Below, in pieces: positions 24,946 through 34,973 of a stretch of DNA of 64,000 bases (its first letter is position 1; every line of letters begins with the position of its first letter). Origin of the DNA: Nibribacter ruber (GTDB lineage: Bacteria; Bacteroidota; Bacteroidia; Cytophagales; Hymenobacteraceae); assembly GCF_009913235.1 (NCBI RefSeq), contig NZ_CP047897.1, positions 2,065,501-2,129,500 of the forward strand, written 5' to 3'. The notes under the pieces were generated by a model that was not told the origin of the DNA, did no database searches, and saw only the letters and a list, made by a program, of their open reading frames with translations. The translations under genes and the position numbers were made by a program.

Positions 24946-27900
24946 ATGACGCGCATAGAGGAAGAAGTACAAAAACGAATTTTAGTCTTAGACGGTGCCA
25001 TGGGCACCATGATTCAACGCTACAACCTCCAAGAAGAGGACTACCGCGGTGAGCGTTTTAAAGACCATCCCACAGATGTAAAGGGCAACAATGATTTGCT
25101 TTCCCTCACGCAGCCGCACATCATCAAAGAAATACACAGCCAGTACTTTGAGGCCGGCGCCGATATAGCGGAGACCAACACGTTCAGCGGCACCTCCATT
25201 GCCATGGCCGATTACCAGATGGAGGATTTGGTCTACGAACTCAATTTTGAATCTGCCCGCGTAGCCCGTGAAGCGGCCGATGAGTGGACCGCGAAGACCC
25301 CAGACAAACCGCGTTTTGTGGCCGGCGCCATGGGCCCTACCAACCGTACTGCCTCTCTTTCACCAGACGTAAACAACCCTGGCTACCGCGCCATCACCTT
25401 TGATGATTTAGTAGAGGCGTACACTGAGCAGATTAGAGGCTTGGTAGACGGCGGCGTAGATGTGCTATTGGTGGAAACCATCTTTGATACCTTGAATGCC
25501 AAGGCGGCTTTGTTCGCCATTGACCAATACAGCCAGCAGACGGGCAAGCGTCTGCCTATCATGGTGTCTGGTACCATCACAGATGCCAGCGGCCGTACCC
25601 TTTCTGGGCAAACGGTAGAGGCGTTTTTGTACTCGGTGTCGCACATGCCGTTATTGAGTGTGGGCTTTAATTGCGCCTTGGGCGCGAAGCAGTTGCGTCC
25701 GCACTTGCAGTCTTTGGACAAAGCGTCTAAATTCAGAATCAGTGCCTACCCGAATGCTGGTTTGCCAAACGCGTTTGGGGCCTATGATGAGACGCCTGAG
25801 CAGATGGGCGAGCACATACGGGATTATTTAGAAAACAACTTCGTGAACATTGTGGGTGGTTGTTGTGGCACTACGCCGCCGCACATCAAAGTCATTGCCC
25901 AGATTGCCCAAGAATTCTCACCGCGTCCCCTCCCGGAATTACCGGCCGTTCCCACCTACTCCGGCTTGGAACCCCTCACCGTCTTTGAAGGCTCCAACTT
26001 CGTCAACATCGGCGAACGAACCAACATCACCGGCTCCAAGCAATTCAAGCGCCTTATTGTAAACGGCCAGTATGAAGAAGCCCTGGCCATCGCCCGCGGG
26101 CAGGTAGAAAACGGTGCCCAAATCATAGACGTGAACATGGACGAAGGTCTGCTGGACTCCGAAGCCGCCATGACCACCTTCCTCAACCTTATCGCCTCAG
26201 AACCAGACATCGCCCGCGTGCCCATCATGATTGACTCCTCTAAGTGGAGCGTGATTGAAGCCGGTCTGAAGTGCGTGCAAGGAAAAGCCATTGTCAACTC
26301 CATCTCCCTCAAAGAAGGCGAAGCCCAGTTCAAGGAAATCGCTCGCAAGGTGCGCAGTTACGGGGCCGCCGTGGTGGTGATGGCTTTTGACGAAGAAGGC
26401 CAAGCCGACAACTACGAACGCCGCATACAAATCTGCCAGCGTGCTTATAACATATTAACAAAAGAAGTAGGCTTCCCGCCGCAGGACATCATCTTTGACC
26501 CGAACATCTTAACGGTGGCCACGGGCATGGAAGAGCACAACAACTACGCCGTAGACTTCATCAACGCCACCCGCTGGATTAAAGAAAACCTGCCGGGCTG
26601 TAAAGTAAGCGGCGGCGTGAGCAACATTTCTTTCTCGTTCAGGGGCAATGACCCCGTGCGCGAGGCCATGCACTCTGTGTTTTTGTACCACGCCATCAAA
26701 GCCGGTCTGGACATGGGTATTGTCAACGCGGGAATGCTGGAAGTCTACGAGCAAATCCCGAAGGATCTGCTGGAGCGCGTAGAGGATGTAATCTTGAACC
26801 GCCGTCCAGATGCCACCGAGCGCTTGGTAGATTTCGCTGAAACGGTAAAAAACAAAGGCAAAGAGATTGTCCGGGATGAGGCCTGGCGCAGTGAGCCGGT
26901 GCAGAAGCGTCTGACGCACGCGCTGGTGAAAGGCCTGGTGGAATACATTGACCAGGACGTAGAAGAAGCCCGTCACCTGTTCCAGAAGCCGCTGGAAGTG
27001 ATTGAAGGCCCGTTGATGGATGGCATGAACGTGGTGGGCGACTTGTTCCAGGAAGGAAAAATGTTTCTGCCGCAAGTGGTGAAAAGTGCGCGCGTCATGA
27101 AAAAGGCCGTGGCCTATCTGTTGCCGTTTATTGAGGAGGAGAAGGCAAGAGTGGCGGCGTTAGAGCCCCACCCCCAGCCCCTCGGCTCTCTTTTAGGCGA
27201 GCATGTTTTTAGAGCTGATCCGAAGAAGTGGGAAGCGCTTTTGAATTTTAGTCGTGATGGCCGGAAGAACCCAACCGTAGCTGAAGATATCTTATGGCCA
27301 GAGCTTAGAGGAAAGAAGCTAGAAGGTCATAAATTCAGAAGGCAACACCCCATACATGAATTTATTGCTGACTTTGTCTGCATCAGAAAGATGCTAGTCA
27401 TAGAAGTTGATGGAGAATATCATACTAAACAACAAGAATATGACGCTCTTCGCTCTGAAGTCCTTAACAGCCTAGGTTACCGGGTTCTCCGCTTCACTAA
27501 TGAAGAAATACTGCAGGAAACACCACTGGTTTTAGAAAAAATCAAGCAGACCCTTCAACTAGAACCATTATCTCCTCAAAACACACCAGCGGACACCCCC
27601 TCTCCACGGGGGAGGGGGCAGGGGAGTGGGGCCTCCCGGTTCGCCGGCAAAATCCTCCTCGCCACCGTCAAAGGCGATGTGCACGACATAGGAAAAAACA
27701 TTGTGGGCGTAGTCTTGGCCTGCAACAACTATGAAGTGATAGACCTGGGCGTGATGACCCCAATAGATAAAATCCTAGAAACTGCCCGCCAGGAGAATGT
27801 AGACGTGATTGGCCTGAGTGGTTTGATTACTCCTTCTCTGGATGAGATGGTGTCGGTGGCCAGGGAGATGGAGCGCCAGAACTTTAACGTGCCGTTACTC

Positions 27901-29091
27901 ATTGGCGGAGCCACTACTTCGCGCGCGCACACGGCCGTGAAGATTGCCCCGGCTTACAAGGGCACGGTGGTGCACGTACTGGATGCTTCGCGCAGTGTGC
28001 CAGTGGTAGGTTCTTTGCTGAGCCCCGACAACCGCGAGAAGTTTGCGCAAGACATGAAGGCGGAGTATGATGAGATGCGCGAAGGCTACCTGAGCCGCCA
28101 GAAGGAGAAAAAATACCTCACACTGCCACAGGCCCGCGCCAACAAACTGCCCATCGACTGGAAAGCCGAGGACATTTACCAACCCGCTAAAACAGGCGTG
28201 ACCGTATTCAAAGGCTTCCCACTGGAGGAGTTGGTGCCCTACATTGACTGGACGCCTTTCTTCCAGACTTGGGAGTTGCACGGCCGCTTCCCTAAACTGC
28301 TGGAAGACCCGCTCATTGGTTCAGAAGCCACCAAGCTTTTTGCAGATGCGCAGGCGTTATTGAAGCGCATTGTAGATGAGAAACTGCTTATTGCCAACGG
28401 CATTGTGGGTCTCTTTCCGGCTAACAGCATCGGGGAAGATGACATTGAAGTGTATGGCCATGAGCAACGCACCGAGGTGTTAACCACCTTCCGCTCTTTG
28501 CGTCAGCAAGGACAGAAAGGGCCGGGTGTTCCCAACTTGGCGCTGGCAGATTTTGTAGCACCCAAGGAGACTGCTTTACCTGACTACGTGGGTGGCTTTG
28601 CGGTAACCACAGGCCATGGCTTGGAGGAATTGCTTCAAGAATTCGCCGCCGACCACGACGACTACCACAGCATCATGGCCAAAGCGTTGGCAGACCGCCT
28701 GGCCGAGGCCTTCGCCGAGAAACTGCATGAGATTGTGCGCAAGGAATTGTGGGCCTATGAGCCAGAAGAAAGCCTCACCAACGAGGAACTGATTAAGGAG
28801 AAATACCAAGGCATCCGTCCGGCGCCGGGTTATCCGGCCTGCCCAGACCACACGGAGAAAACCACGCTGTTCCAGTTGCTAGACGTGGAGAAACACACCG
28901 GCATCACCTTAACCGAAAGCCTGGCCATGTACCCCACCGCAGCAGTGTCTGGCTTGTACTTCGCGCATAAGCAGTCACGGTATTTCGGGTTGGGTAAGAT
29001 TGAGAAGGACCAGGTGACAGATTATGCCCAGCGCAAAGGCATGACCGTGGAGGAAACCGAGCGCTGGTTGTCACCGAATTTGAATTACTAA
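24946..29091 (+). CDS. metH: Cobalamin-dependent methionine synthase with inserted DUF559 domain
   Basis: Transfers methyl from methyl-THF to homocysteine via cobalamin. 1381 residues against roughly 1225 for the family. Domain order: homocysteine/zinc domain ([15 protein letters not shown] and [10 protein letters not shown] supply the zinc Cys), pterin-binding domain ([17 protein letters not shown]), cap domain ending [15 protein letters not shown], an extra segment at about residues 740-897, cobalamin domain ([12 protein letters not shown], with the DxHxxG ligand), and the activation domain ([20 protein letters not shown]). All catalytic motifs are intact and the frame is open throughout, so the enzyme is probably functional. 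Controlled by the SAM-I riboswitch just upstream; metF follows. Confidence 0.96.
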   Translation: MTRIEEEVQKRILVLDGAMGTMIQRYNLQEEDYRGERFKDHPTDVKGNNDLLSLTQPHIIKEIHSQYFEAGADIAETNTFSGTSIAMADYQMEDLVYELNFESARVAREAADEWTAKTPDKPRFVAGAMGPTNRTASLSPDVNNPGYRAITFDDLVEAYTEQIRGLVDGGVDVLLVETIFDTLNAKAALFAIDQYSQQTGKRLPIMVSGTITDASGRTLSGQTVEAFLYSVSHMPLLSVGFNCALGAKQLRPHLQSLDKASKFRISAYPNAGLPNAFGAYDETPEQMGEHIRDYLENNFVNIVGGCCGTTPPHIKVIAQIAQEFSPRPLPELPAVPTYSGLEPLTVFEGSNFVNIGERTNITGSKQFKRLIVNGQYEEALAIARGQVENGAQIIDVNMDEGLLDSEAAMTTFLNLIASEPDIARVPIMIDSSKWSVIEAGLKCVQGKAIVNSISLKEGEAQFKEIARKVRSYGAAVVVMAFDEEGQADNYERRIQICQRAYNILTKEVGFPPQDIIFDPNILTVATGMEEHNNYAVDFINATRWIKENLPGCKVSGGVSNISFSFRGNDPVREAMHSVFLYHAIKAGLDMGIVNAGMLEVYEQIPKDLLERVEDVILNRRPDATERLVDFAETVKNKGKEIVRDEAWRSEPVQKRLTHALVKGLVEYIDQDVEEARHLFQKPLEVIEGPLMDGMNVVGDLFQEGKMFLPQVVKSARVMKKAVAYLLPFIEEEKARVAALEPHPQPLGSLLGEHVFRADPKKWEALLNFSRDGRKNPTVAEDILWPELRGKKLEGHKFRRQHPIHEFIADFVCIRKMLVIEVDGEYHTKQQEYDALRSEVLNSLGYRVLRFTNEEILQETPLVLEKIKQTLQLEPLSPQNTPADTPSPRGRGQGSGASRFAGKILLATVKGDVHDIGKNIVGVVLACNNYEVIDLGVMTPIDKILETARQENVDVIGLSGLITPSLDEMVSVAREMERQNFNVPLLIGGATTSRAHTAVKIAPAYKGTVVHVLDASRSVPVVGSLLSPDNREKFAQDMKAEYDEMREGYLSRQKEKKYLTLPQARANKLPIDWKAEDIYQPAKTGVTVFKGFPLEELVPYIDWTPFFQTWELHGRFPKLLEDPLIGSEATKLFADAQALLKRIVDEKLLIANGIVGLFPANSIGEDDIEVYGHEQRTEVLTTFRSLRQQGQKGPGVPNLALADFVAPKETALPDYVGGFAVTTGHGLEELLQEFAADHDDYHSIMAKALADRLAEAFAEKLHEIVRKELWAYEPEESLTNEELIKEKYQGIRPAPGYPACPDHTEKTTLFQLLDVEKHTGITLTESLAMYPTAAVSGLYFAHKQSRYFGLGKIEKDQVTDYAQRKGMTVEETERWLSPNLNY
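27163..27635 (+). mobile_element. DUF559 endonuclease-domain insertion inside metH
   Basis: A segment of about 470 bp interrupts the cap-cobalamin linker in frame. It encodes a complete DUF559 (Vsr-fold) domain: [37 protein letters not shown], and the catalytic-type [10 protein letters not shown] and [11 protein letters not shown] motifs. Both ends are G/C-run sequences in inverted orientation: GCCCCACCCCCAGCCCC at the left, and the reverse complement of the right end reads GCCCCACTCCCCTGCCCC. The insert is clearly more AT-rich than metH. There are no intein splice residues (no N-terminal Cys/Ser, no C-terminal His-Asn), so it stays in the protein as a linker domain. Confidence 0.8.
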
Positions 29092-29098
29092 GCGGTTC

Positions 29099-29136
29099 CG
29101 TTTTTGGCCTGTTTTCAGGAAATCAGGCCAAAAACA
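29099..29136. repeat. Dispersed 38-bp palindrome, copy 10
   Basis: Left arm CGTTTTTGGCCTG, centre TTTTCAGGAAAT, right arm AGGCCAAAAACA. Begins 7 bp after the metH stop. Confidence 0.9.
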
Positions 29137-29180
29137 GAGAGGTAAACACATTATTCCTTTTCAGGGTTTCCCTCTTTCCT

Positions 29181-29267
29181 GTCATCCTGAAAGGAACTTG
29201 TGAGCAAACTAATTTAGCGCCTGAGTAAACGCTATTACAAATACCCACAAGGTCCTTTCAGGATGAC
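29181..29267. repeat. 87-bp inverted-repeat element (MITE-like)
   Basis: Arms of 22 bp at 29181-29202 (GTCATCCTGAAAGGAACTTG...) and 29246-29267 (...GGTCCTTTCAGGATGAC) match at 21 of 22 positions, with a 43-bp AT-rich spacer. No ORF inside. A solo right arm occurs at 36053-36076. The GTCATCCTGAAAGGA core is familiar as a dispersed repeat in related genomes (from memory, not checked). Confidence 0.75.
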
Positions 29268-29393
29268 AACTGGGTGAGATTGATGAGGAAACTTCCTTAG
29301 AGGCAAAACCTCTTAAAGACATTCTTTACATCGCCTAGGGCGAACAGGAACAACTAAACGCCAACAGGCAAAACAGCACCCGACATTACGTCA

Positions 29394-30347
29394 ATGAAAG
29401 TAACCGAGCATTTACAAAACGCCACTTCTACCCTATTTTCTTTTGAGATTCTTCCGCCTGTGAAAGGGAAAAGCATCCAGTCTATTTATGAAGGTATTGA
29501 CCCTTTAATGGAATTCAATCCGCCGTTCATCAACGTGACCTATCACCGCGAAGAATATGTATTCAAAGAACGCGGCAACGGGCTGCTGGAGAAAATCACC
29601 ATCCGAAAAAGGCCGGGCACCGTGGGGATTTGTTCGGCTATCATGAACAAGTACAAGGTGGACACGGTGCCGCACATCATCTGCGGGGGCTTCAGCAAGG
29701 AAGACACAGAGAACGCCTTGATGGACCTCAACTTCCTGGGCATTGACAACGTGCTTCTGCTTCGCGGCGATGCCGTGAAAACCGAGGCGCATTTCAGGCC
29801 GCACACAGACGGGCACGCGCACGCCTCAGACCTCATCCAGCAGGTGGTACAACTCAACCATGGCCAGTATCTGGATGAGGAAATGGAGAGCCCTACCCCA
29901 ACAGATTTCTGCATTGGCGTAGCCGGTTACCCAGAGAAACACGTAGAGGCCCCCAACCTGGCCACTGACCTCAAGTACCTCAAACAGAAAGTAGATTTGG
30001 GCGCCCAGTACATCATCACGCAAATGTTCTTTGACAACAAGAAGTTCTGCGACTTCGTGACTGCCTGCCGTGAAGCGGGTATTACCGTTCCTATCATTCC
30101 GGGTCTCAAGCCCTTGACCACCTGCAACCAGCTTACGGTTTTGCCGCGCTTCTTCAATATTGACTTGCCAGAAGATTTGGTAAATGCCGTAGAGGCCTGC
30201 AAAACACCGCAAGACGTGAAGCAAGTGGGCATTGAATGGACCATCCAGCAGTGCAAAGAGTTGATGAATTTTGGGGTGCCGTGTCTGCATTTTTATACCA
30301 TGAGTAAGTCTGAAGCTACCGCCGCCGTAGCCAGAGCCATTTTCTAA
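29394..30347 (+). CDS. metF: 5,10-methylenetetrahydrofolate reductase
   Basis: FAD enzyme that makes the methyl-THF used by MetH. 317 residues with the N-terminal FSFEILPPVKGKSIQSIYEG (catalytic Glu), FINVTYHREE, ICGGFSKEDTENALMDLNFL, NVLLLRGDAVK and AQYIITQMFFDNKKFCDFV, all typical of MetF. It follows metH on the same strand after a 302-bp gap containing two repeats, so it may have its own promoter. Confidence 0.96.
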   Translation: MKVTEHLQNATSTLFSFEILPPVKGKSIQSIYEGIDPLMEFNPPFINVTYHREEYVFKERGNGLLEKITIRKRPGTVGICSAIMNKYKVDTVPHIICGGFSKEDTENALMDLNFLGIDNVLLLRGDAVKTEAHFRPHTDGHAHASDLIQQVVQLNHGQYLDEEMESPTPTDFCIGVAGYPEKHVEAPNLATDLKYLKQKVDLGAQYIITQMFFDNKKFCDFVTACREAGITVPIIPGLKPLTTCNQLTVLPRFFNIDLPEDLVNAVEACKTPQDVKQVGIEWTIQQCKELMNFGVPCLHFYTMSKSEATAAVARAIF

Positions 30348-30351
30348 TTGC

Positions 30352-30389
30352 CATTTTTGGCCTGTTTTCCAGAAATCTGGCCGAAAACG
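30352..30389. repeat. Dispersed 38-bp palindrome, copy 11
   Basis: Left arm CATTTTTGGCCTG, centre TTTTCCAGAAAT, right arm TGGCCGAAAACG. Begins 4 bp after the metF stop; it forms the left boundary of a palindrome-leader-ORF module. Confidence 0.88.
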
Positions 30390-30418
30390 GATTTATAGCC
30401 TCTTCAAAAAGCACTAAC

Positions 30419-30502
30419 TTGTAGCCTTCTAATTTTATTCTAGCTACCTGATATGTGTTGCTGCAATCTGGGGCTTTATCCCATATATTGATAAGCCGAA
30501 TA
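30419..30502 (+). repeat. Conserved leader, copy 1
   Basis: 84-bp segment, repeated at 31608-31695. Shared blocks include TTGTAGCC, CTAATTTTATTCT, AATCTGGGG, CCATATATTGA and TAAGCCGAATA. It sits 36 bp before the ATG of the downstream gene. Confidence 0.75.
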
Positions 30503-30538
30503 TTTTGCTTGATTCAGTTGTTGGTTGCATTAAGTATT

Positions 30539-31516
30539 ATGATTAAGAAACTGCTATCGTTACTAATTATACTTTTCGTAAACCTTTGTGCCTATGCACA
30601 GGATGAGGATATTCCTTACAATTTAAACAGAGCCTACCTAAATGGAGTGGACGGATATAAAACAATTAAGGTAACCACCACCTACGATTCAGGAGATTAC
30701 AGGGTAGAGGATTACCATCTATACAATTCCTTAAACCAAAATTACTTGACGCTATCCTACTTCATGGACACTCTAAGCAGCAAATACACTTTTGACTTTG
30801 ATGCGAAGGGAAGGGTTGTCAAGCAGATAAATTGGGGAATGACAATCAGAGACTGGGACAAAACCTATCATGACATTAACAAGATATTTTGGATAACCAC
30901 TTACGACTATTATTCCAGCGGTAGGATAAAAACCGTCACCAATACTTGGTTCAACGAGAGCGGCCCTGAGTCAAGGACAGTGATTCTGTATAGGTATGAC
31001 GCAAAGTTGAATATCCTTGAAGAGGAGACAATCAACTACGACCTCGACAGTCTAACCTCTAAGTTATACTTTGAGCCTAATTCAGTGAAATTGGCAGAGA
31101 ATCAAAATATTCCTTCAGTTAGGAAATCCACCAAGAAATACATTCAACAAAAGAATAAGACAATAATAGAGAACTATCAGGACGGGACGCTGAAAACCAG
31201 AGCAATAGTTGTAAACTCCAATAAAACGACAACTGAAAAATTGACTGATTTAACAGGCAAAATTTTAAGGGTTACCACAATTAGCTATAACAGCCTAGGC
31301 AAAAAAGTAAAGGAGGAAATAAGCGGAGACAAGGATATTTCTGACTTGGAGGAGTACGGAGATGGGTATGGGAATGATTTAATATCTTATGCTTATAACA
31401 AGCAGCACCTACTAAGTATGATTACTTACGGGAATAAAGCTGAGAAGGGAAAGCAATTTGTAAAGTTTGAATATTACAGAGAATTACTGCAACCATCAAA
31501 ACCTGGAAAGCATTAG
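30539..31516 (+). CDS. Hypothetical secreted protein with YD/RHS-like repeats
   Basis: 325 residues from the ATG at 30539; signal peptide MIKKLLSLLIILFVNLCAYA with cleavage near AYAQ. The mature part has short repeated patterns such as FDFDAKGRVVKQINWG, YDAKLNILEEETINYD and YNSLGKKVKEE, reminiscent of single RHS/YD-type strands, ending in a Tyr/Lys-rich tail. No catalytic motif. The gene is AT-rich compared with metF. It is flanked by palindromes 11 and 12 and preceded by the conserved leader, suggesting acquisition as a module. Family not recognised. Confidence 0.7.
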   Translation: MIKKLLSLLIILFVNLCAYAQDEDIPYNLNRAYLNGVDGYKTIKVTTTYDSGDYRVEDYHLYNSLNQNYLTLSYFMDTLSSKYTFDFDAKGRVVKQINWGMTIRDWDKTYHDINKIFWITTYDYYSSGRIKTVTNTWFNESGPESRTVILYRYDAKLNILEEETINYDLDSLTSKLYFEPNSVKLAENQNIPSVRKSTKKYIQQKNKTIIENYQDGTLKTRAIVVNSNKTTTEKLTDLTGKILRVTTISYNSLGKKVKEEISGDKDISDLEEYGDGYGNDLISYAYNKQHLLSMITYGNKAEKGKQFVKFEYYRELLQPSKPGKH

Positions 31517-31541
31517 TCACATTCCCTTTTTACCATATCCC

Positions 31542-31580
31542 AATTTTTAGGCTATTTTCCCGTAAAACAGGCCAAAAACG
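31542..31580. repeat. Dispersed palindrome, copy 12 (39 bp)
   Basis: Left arm AATTTTTAGGC, centre TTTTCCCGTAAAA, right arm AGGCCAAAAACG. Begins 25 bp after the previous stop and precedes leader copy 2. Confidence 0.85.
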
Positions 31581-31607
31581 ATTTATTGCGCCTTCCATTG
31601 CACCCAT

Positions 31608-31695
31608 TTGTAGCCACCTAATTTTATTCTGTCATCCGTTAAGCGCCGCTGTAATCTGGGGGTTTATTCCATATATTGAACTGATAAGCCGAATA
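31608..31695 (+). repeat. Conserved leader, copy 2
   Basis: Second copy of the leader at 30419-30502: TTGTAGCC, CTAATTTTATTCT, AATCTGGGG, CCATATATTGA, then a 5-bp insertion ACTGA and TAAGCCGAATA. It is 67 bp upstream of the next ATG. No shared ORF runs through the leader, so it is probably regulatory or recombinational. Confidence 0.75.
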
Positions 31696-31762
31696 AAATT
31701 TTTATTCTGTAGGTGGGCAAAATGAGAAGTGGGGAAAAATCAAGCCAGAAGAGAGACAATAC

Positions 31763-32317
31763 ATGAAACAACACTTCGCATTTTTCTTGGCTCTCCTGTT
31801 CCAAAGCTGTGCAACCCAACAACATAATAGAAATGCAGTTGTAAGTAACAAATATGACTGCCGCCTATTTAGCAGTGAATTTGACGAAAAACCTTATGTG
31901 TTAGTAAAGAGCATTGAGCCAGCCTTCACTATATTCAAGGATAGCATTAATGACGGCACGATCTTCTTCAGGAGGTATTTTAACGATTCCGAATCTCAAA
32001 CGGCAATAGTGTTGGATGCAAAGACAGGAGAGTTATGGATAAGCGATGCAGGCATTATAAATAAATCCTCTTTTACTGGCCAGGACTTTTTTGTTGCAAT
32101 GGAATTGATAACAAAAATTGAGAAAGGTTCTTTTAGACAAATCTGTAGTGCTGGACCAAGTGAAGGCTCCCTGTCTCTTTTACTTGTTAAAGAAAATGGC
32201 AAAATAGTGTCCAAATATGAAGCGAGCCAATACGACTATAGCCATTTGAACGAATCAGAGGAAGAGAAAATTAAGAATGCTCTAGGTTTAATCCGCTTGT
32301 TAGATACAAAGAATTAA
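31763..32317 (+). CDS. Hypothetical lipoprotein
   Basis: 184 residues; MKQHFAFFLALLFQSC is a short signal with the lipidated Cys at residue 16. The mature protein is acidic (GTIFFRRYFNDSESQTAIVL, DAKTGELWISDAG) with no recognised domain. AT-rich. It occupies the second palindrome-leader-ORF module, between copies 12 and 13. Could be an orphan immunity-type protein, but nothing in the sequence proves this. Confidence 0.65.
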   Translation: MKQHFAFFLALLFQSCATQQHNRNAVVSNKYDCRLFSSEFDEKPYVLVKSIEPAFTIFKDSINDGTIFFRRYFNDSESQTAIVLDAKTGELWISDAGIINKSSFTGQDFFVAMELITKIEKGSFRQICSAGPSEGSLSLLLVKENGKIVSKYEASQYDYSHLNESEEEKIKNALGLIRLLDTKN

Positions 32318-32396
32318 GAATCGCTTTTCCCAACATTGTGTATAAGACAAACTAAAGTTTTGCACGCCTCATACACGAGACCGGAAGCTGTATTCC

Positions 32397-32434
32397 CGTT
32401 TTTAGCCTACTTTCTAGAAAACAAGCCAAAAACG
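32397..32434. repeat. Dispersed 38-bp palindrome, copy 13
   Basis: Left arm CGTTTTTAGCC, symmetric centre TTTCTAGAAA, right arm AAGCCAAAAACG. Lies between convergent genes (79 bp and 52 bp away). Confidence 0.9.
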
Positions 32435-32486
32435 CCCCTCCTCAACTCTTCCCTCACCTATCCTCGAGCAACCAACAACGATACTC

Positions 32487-33425
32487 TTAATACCCAATAT
32501 GCAGAATGGCGTCGCCTTGGTTAACGACGGGCATATGGTTGAGACCAATCACGTAACCGCTAACGGGTGAGATGATGGGATAACTGTCAAAGCCATACGG
32601 ATCTGCCGAGGTGCCTATCTGTTGGCCGCGGTTGATGATTTGGCCGTTCTTCACGAAGCTTCTGAACAAGCCAGCCTTGGGCGCGCGTACCCAGGTGTCT
32701 TTTTCGCAGATGATGCTGGGTTGGGAAAGCGGCGTGGACGAACTGATGATACCCAGATGGTGCATGACGCGGTGCGTACCTTCAATGGCTACGTTGATAC
32801 CGTGCTCATCAAAGCGTAAAGACTCGCCGGTTTCATATACAATAATGGGCTTGCCCATCTGGGAGGCTTCTTTACGCAGCGAGCCTAACCGCAGGTTAGA
32901 GTTAAGGATGAAAGGCGCGCCAAAAGCATGAGCCAACTGCGCGTTTGTTTCTTCCTCTAGCACACAGCGCAGTTGGGGAAAGTTGGACCGACTGGCCCCA
33001 CCCGTATGGAAATCAATGCCATAGTCTACCAGCGGCAGAATCTCTTTGGTGAACCTCGCGGCCACGCGGCTGGCCAGAGAGCCGTTGGCGTTCCCCGGAA
33101 AGCTTCTATTCACGTCTTTGCCGTCTGGCACCTCTCTGGAGAAGTTCAGGAAGCCGTAGATGTTGAGTACCGGAACGGCAATGATAGTGCCTCGCTCTGG
33201 TTGCAGCATATTCCGCCGAATCATACGCCGGATGATTTCAATGCCGTTCACCTCATCGCCATGCATGCCGGCCATGAGCAAGAGCACCGGCCCCGGCTCC
33301 TGAGCCCGGAACACGTGTACGGGTATGTCAATCTCAGTTCCGCTGGGGAGCCTGGAAATAGCCAGCCTGATTAGGATGTTCTCACCGGGCTGAATGGCGG
33401 TCTCATTGATGATCATCTCCGCCAT
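32487..33425 (-). CDS. Succinylglutamate desuccinylase/aspartoacylase family zinc hydrolase
   Basis: 312 residues. Metal-binding motif [20 protein letters not shown] (HxxE type), followed by [28 protein letters not shown] and the third ligand in YGIDFHTGG. This is the AspA/AstE fold of the M14-related family. It overlaps rimK by 23 bp and is the third gene of a RimB-like/RimK/aspartoacylase-like cluster; the substrate is probably an N-acylated or glutamylated amino acid/peptide, but this is an inference. Confidence 0.88.
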   Translation of the reverse strand: MAEMIINETAIQPGENILIRLAISRLPSGTEIDIPVHVFRAQEPGPVLLLMAGMHGDEVNGIEIIRRMIRRNMLQPERGTIIAVPVLNIYGFLNFSREVPDGKDVNRSFPGNANGSLASRVAARFTKEILPLVDYGIDFHTGGASRSNFPQLRCVLEEETNAQLAHAFGAPFILNSNLRLGSLRKEASQMGKPIIVYETGESLRFDEHGINVAIEGTHRVMHHLGIISSSTPLSQPSIICEKDTWVRAPKAGLFRSFVKNGQIINRGQQIGTSADPYGFDSYPIISPVSGYVIGLNHMPVVNQGDAILHIGY

Positions 33426-34338
33426 CGCCGGTGGTTTTCTTTTTGCTGGTTTTAGTGGCCTTCTTGTTGACCAGTAGCTCTGTAAATTCTATTATTTTGC
33501 CGGCTATATCTTTCTGAGTGGCTCTCTCAATGCCTTCCAAACCCGGGGACGAGTTCACTTCTAAGATAAGCGGTCCGCGTTTGGATTGCAGCATGTCTAC
33601 GCCGGCCACGTCTAAGCCCAAAGATTTGGCGGCCATGAGGGCGGCGGCTTTCTCGGCGCGGGACAGTTTGATGAGCGTGGCCGTACCACCGCGGTGCAGG
33701 TTAGATCTGAACTCGCCCTCCTTGCCCTGGCGTTTCATGGCGCCCACCACCTCGCCGTTCACTACAAATACGCGGATGTCGGCACCTTTGCTTTCAGCGA
33801 TGAATTCCTGCACAATGATGCGGGCCTTAAGGTTATGGAAGGCCTCAATCACCGACTCGGCGGCTTTGCCAGTCTCTGCCAGCACTACGCCCAGACCTTG
33901 CGTGCCTTCCAGCAGTTTAATCACTAGTGGGGCACCGCCTACTTCCTGAATCAACTGCTTTACTTCTTTGGAGTAATTAGTGAAGGCAGTCTTAGGCATA
34001 CCCAGACCGGCGCGCGCCATAATCTGCAAAGAGCGCAGTTTGTCTCTAGAGCGCACAATGGACTGGCTGGCCACCACGCTTTTCACTTTCATCATTTCAA
34101 ACTGGCGTACCACGGCCGTCCCGTAGAACGTGACAGAGGCCCCAATACGCGGAATGATGGCGTCTATGCCGGTGAGCAGTTCGCCTTTGTAGAGAATGTG
34201 GGGCGCGCCTTTTTCCATGACCAGGTCACAGCGCAGGTGGTCCAGCACCACGGCTTCGTGGCCGCGTTGTTGCGCGGCTTCAACTAACCGGCGCGTAGAG
34301 TACAGCCGGGCATTACGCGAGAGAATCGCTATCTTCAT
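33403..34338 (-). CDS. rimK: RimK family alpha-L-glutamate ligase
   Basis: ATP-grasp ligase that adds glutamates to a protein C terminus (ribosomal S6 in E. coli). 311 residues; ATP-grasp signatures are [40 protein letters not shown] and [16 protein letters not shown]. The C terminus carries a Lys-rich extension ([20 protein letters not shown]) beyond the usual end. It overlaps the RimB-like gene by 4 bp (ATGA) and the aspartoacylase-like gene by 23 bp: one operon. Confidence 0.93.
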   Translation of the reverse strand: MKIAILSRNARLYSTRRLVEAAQQRGHEAVVLDHLRCDLVMEKGAPHILYKGELLTGIDAIIPRIGASVTFYGTAVVRQFEMMKVKSVVASQSIVRSRDKLRSLQIMARAGLGMPKTAFTNYSKEVKQLIQEVGGAPLVIKLLEGTQGLGVVLAETGKAAESVIEAFHNLKARIIVQEFIAESKGADIRVFVVNGEVVGAMKRQGKEGEFRSNLHRGGTATLIKLSRAEKAAALMAAKSLGLDVAGVDMLQSKRGPLILEVNSSPGLEGIERATQKDIAGKIIEFTELLVNKKATKTSKKKTTGDGGDDHQ

Positions 34339-34835
34339 GAGGTCTGGTCTTTTTTCTTGGGTGTTCTTTTGGCCTTGGTGGCTTTCTTGTTTTTGGCTTT
34401 GAGCGACAGGTTCTTCTTAGAAACGTCTACCACAAACCGGCGCCGCAACAGCGTACGGCCCAACAGCACAGGGTATTTCAAATCGCTTCGGTCTGAGAGG
34501 GAGAACTCGGTCTCCATCTCCTGCCCATGCACCACAATGGTAGTACGAATGATGTAGCGTTCCTGTACATCGCCAAACGAACTTTTTACATTGCGCAACG
34601 TGAAGTCATTGAACTCAAAGGCTTTGTGGTTGTAGGCGGGGTGCGACGGGTCTAGCAGCTCAAAGTGAATGGCCTTGCGGCCGTCTGCCTGCGTGACCTC
34701 CCGTATGTTGTTGCAATGGATGGAGGAGGTGAAGGCCCCCGTGTCAATCTTGGCCTCTACCTCAAACAACTCCAGCCCGGGGAAGTCTACCATCTCCCGT
34801 CTGCCAATGATTTTTTTCTCAAGACTCTCTGTCAT
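34335..34835 (-). CDS. RimB-like retropepsin-type protease
   Basis: 166 residues of the so-called ATP-dependent zinc protease/RimK-associated family. The N terminus has [20 protein letters not shown], followed by the aspartic-protease-like [14 protein letters not shown]; the C-terminal core is [20 protein letters not shown]. In Pseudomonas, RimB cleaves RimK-added glutamate tails. Like RimK here, it ends in a Lys-rich tail ([19 protein letters not shown]). First gene of the operon. Confidence 0.9.
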   Translation of the reverse strand: MTESLEKKIIGRREMVDFPGLELFEVEAKIDTGAFTSSIHCNNIREVTQADGRKAIHFELLDPSHPAYNHKAFEFNDFTLRNVKSSFGDVQERYIIRTTIVVHGQEMETEFSLSDRSDLKYPVLLGRTLLRRRFVVDVSKKNLSLKAKNKKATKAKRTPKKKDQTS

Positions 34836-34864
34836 ATCGCTAAAAGCTAAGGGTCTGTGCTCGT

Positions 34865-34902
34865 CGTTTCTCGGCTAATTTCTGAAAAACAGGCCAAAAA
34901 CG
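34865..34902. repeat. Dispersed 38-bp palindrome, copy 14
   Basis: Left arm CGTTTCTCGGCT, centre ATTTCTGAAAAA, right arm AGGCCAAAAACG. Lies 29 bp upstream of the RimB-like start; its left arm has diverged. Confidence 0.8.
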
Positions 34903-34973
34903 GTTGTCTCTTTTACGTGTGGCTGGTAACATGGAGAGGTTCAGGGGGAAAGAATTTGTGATTGGTTGGATGA

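Noticed and set aside
27163-27635. Intein in MetH
   Set aside because: No N-terminal Cys/Ser or C-terminal His-Asn junction, and the insert sits in an interdomain linker rather than an active site.
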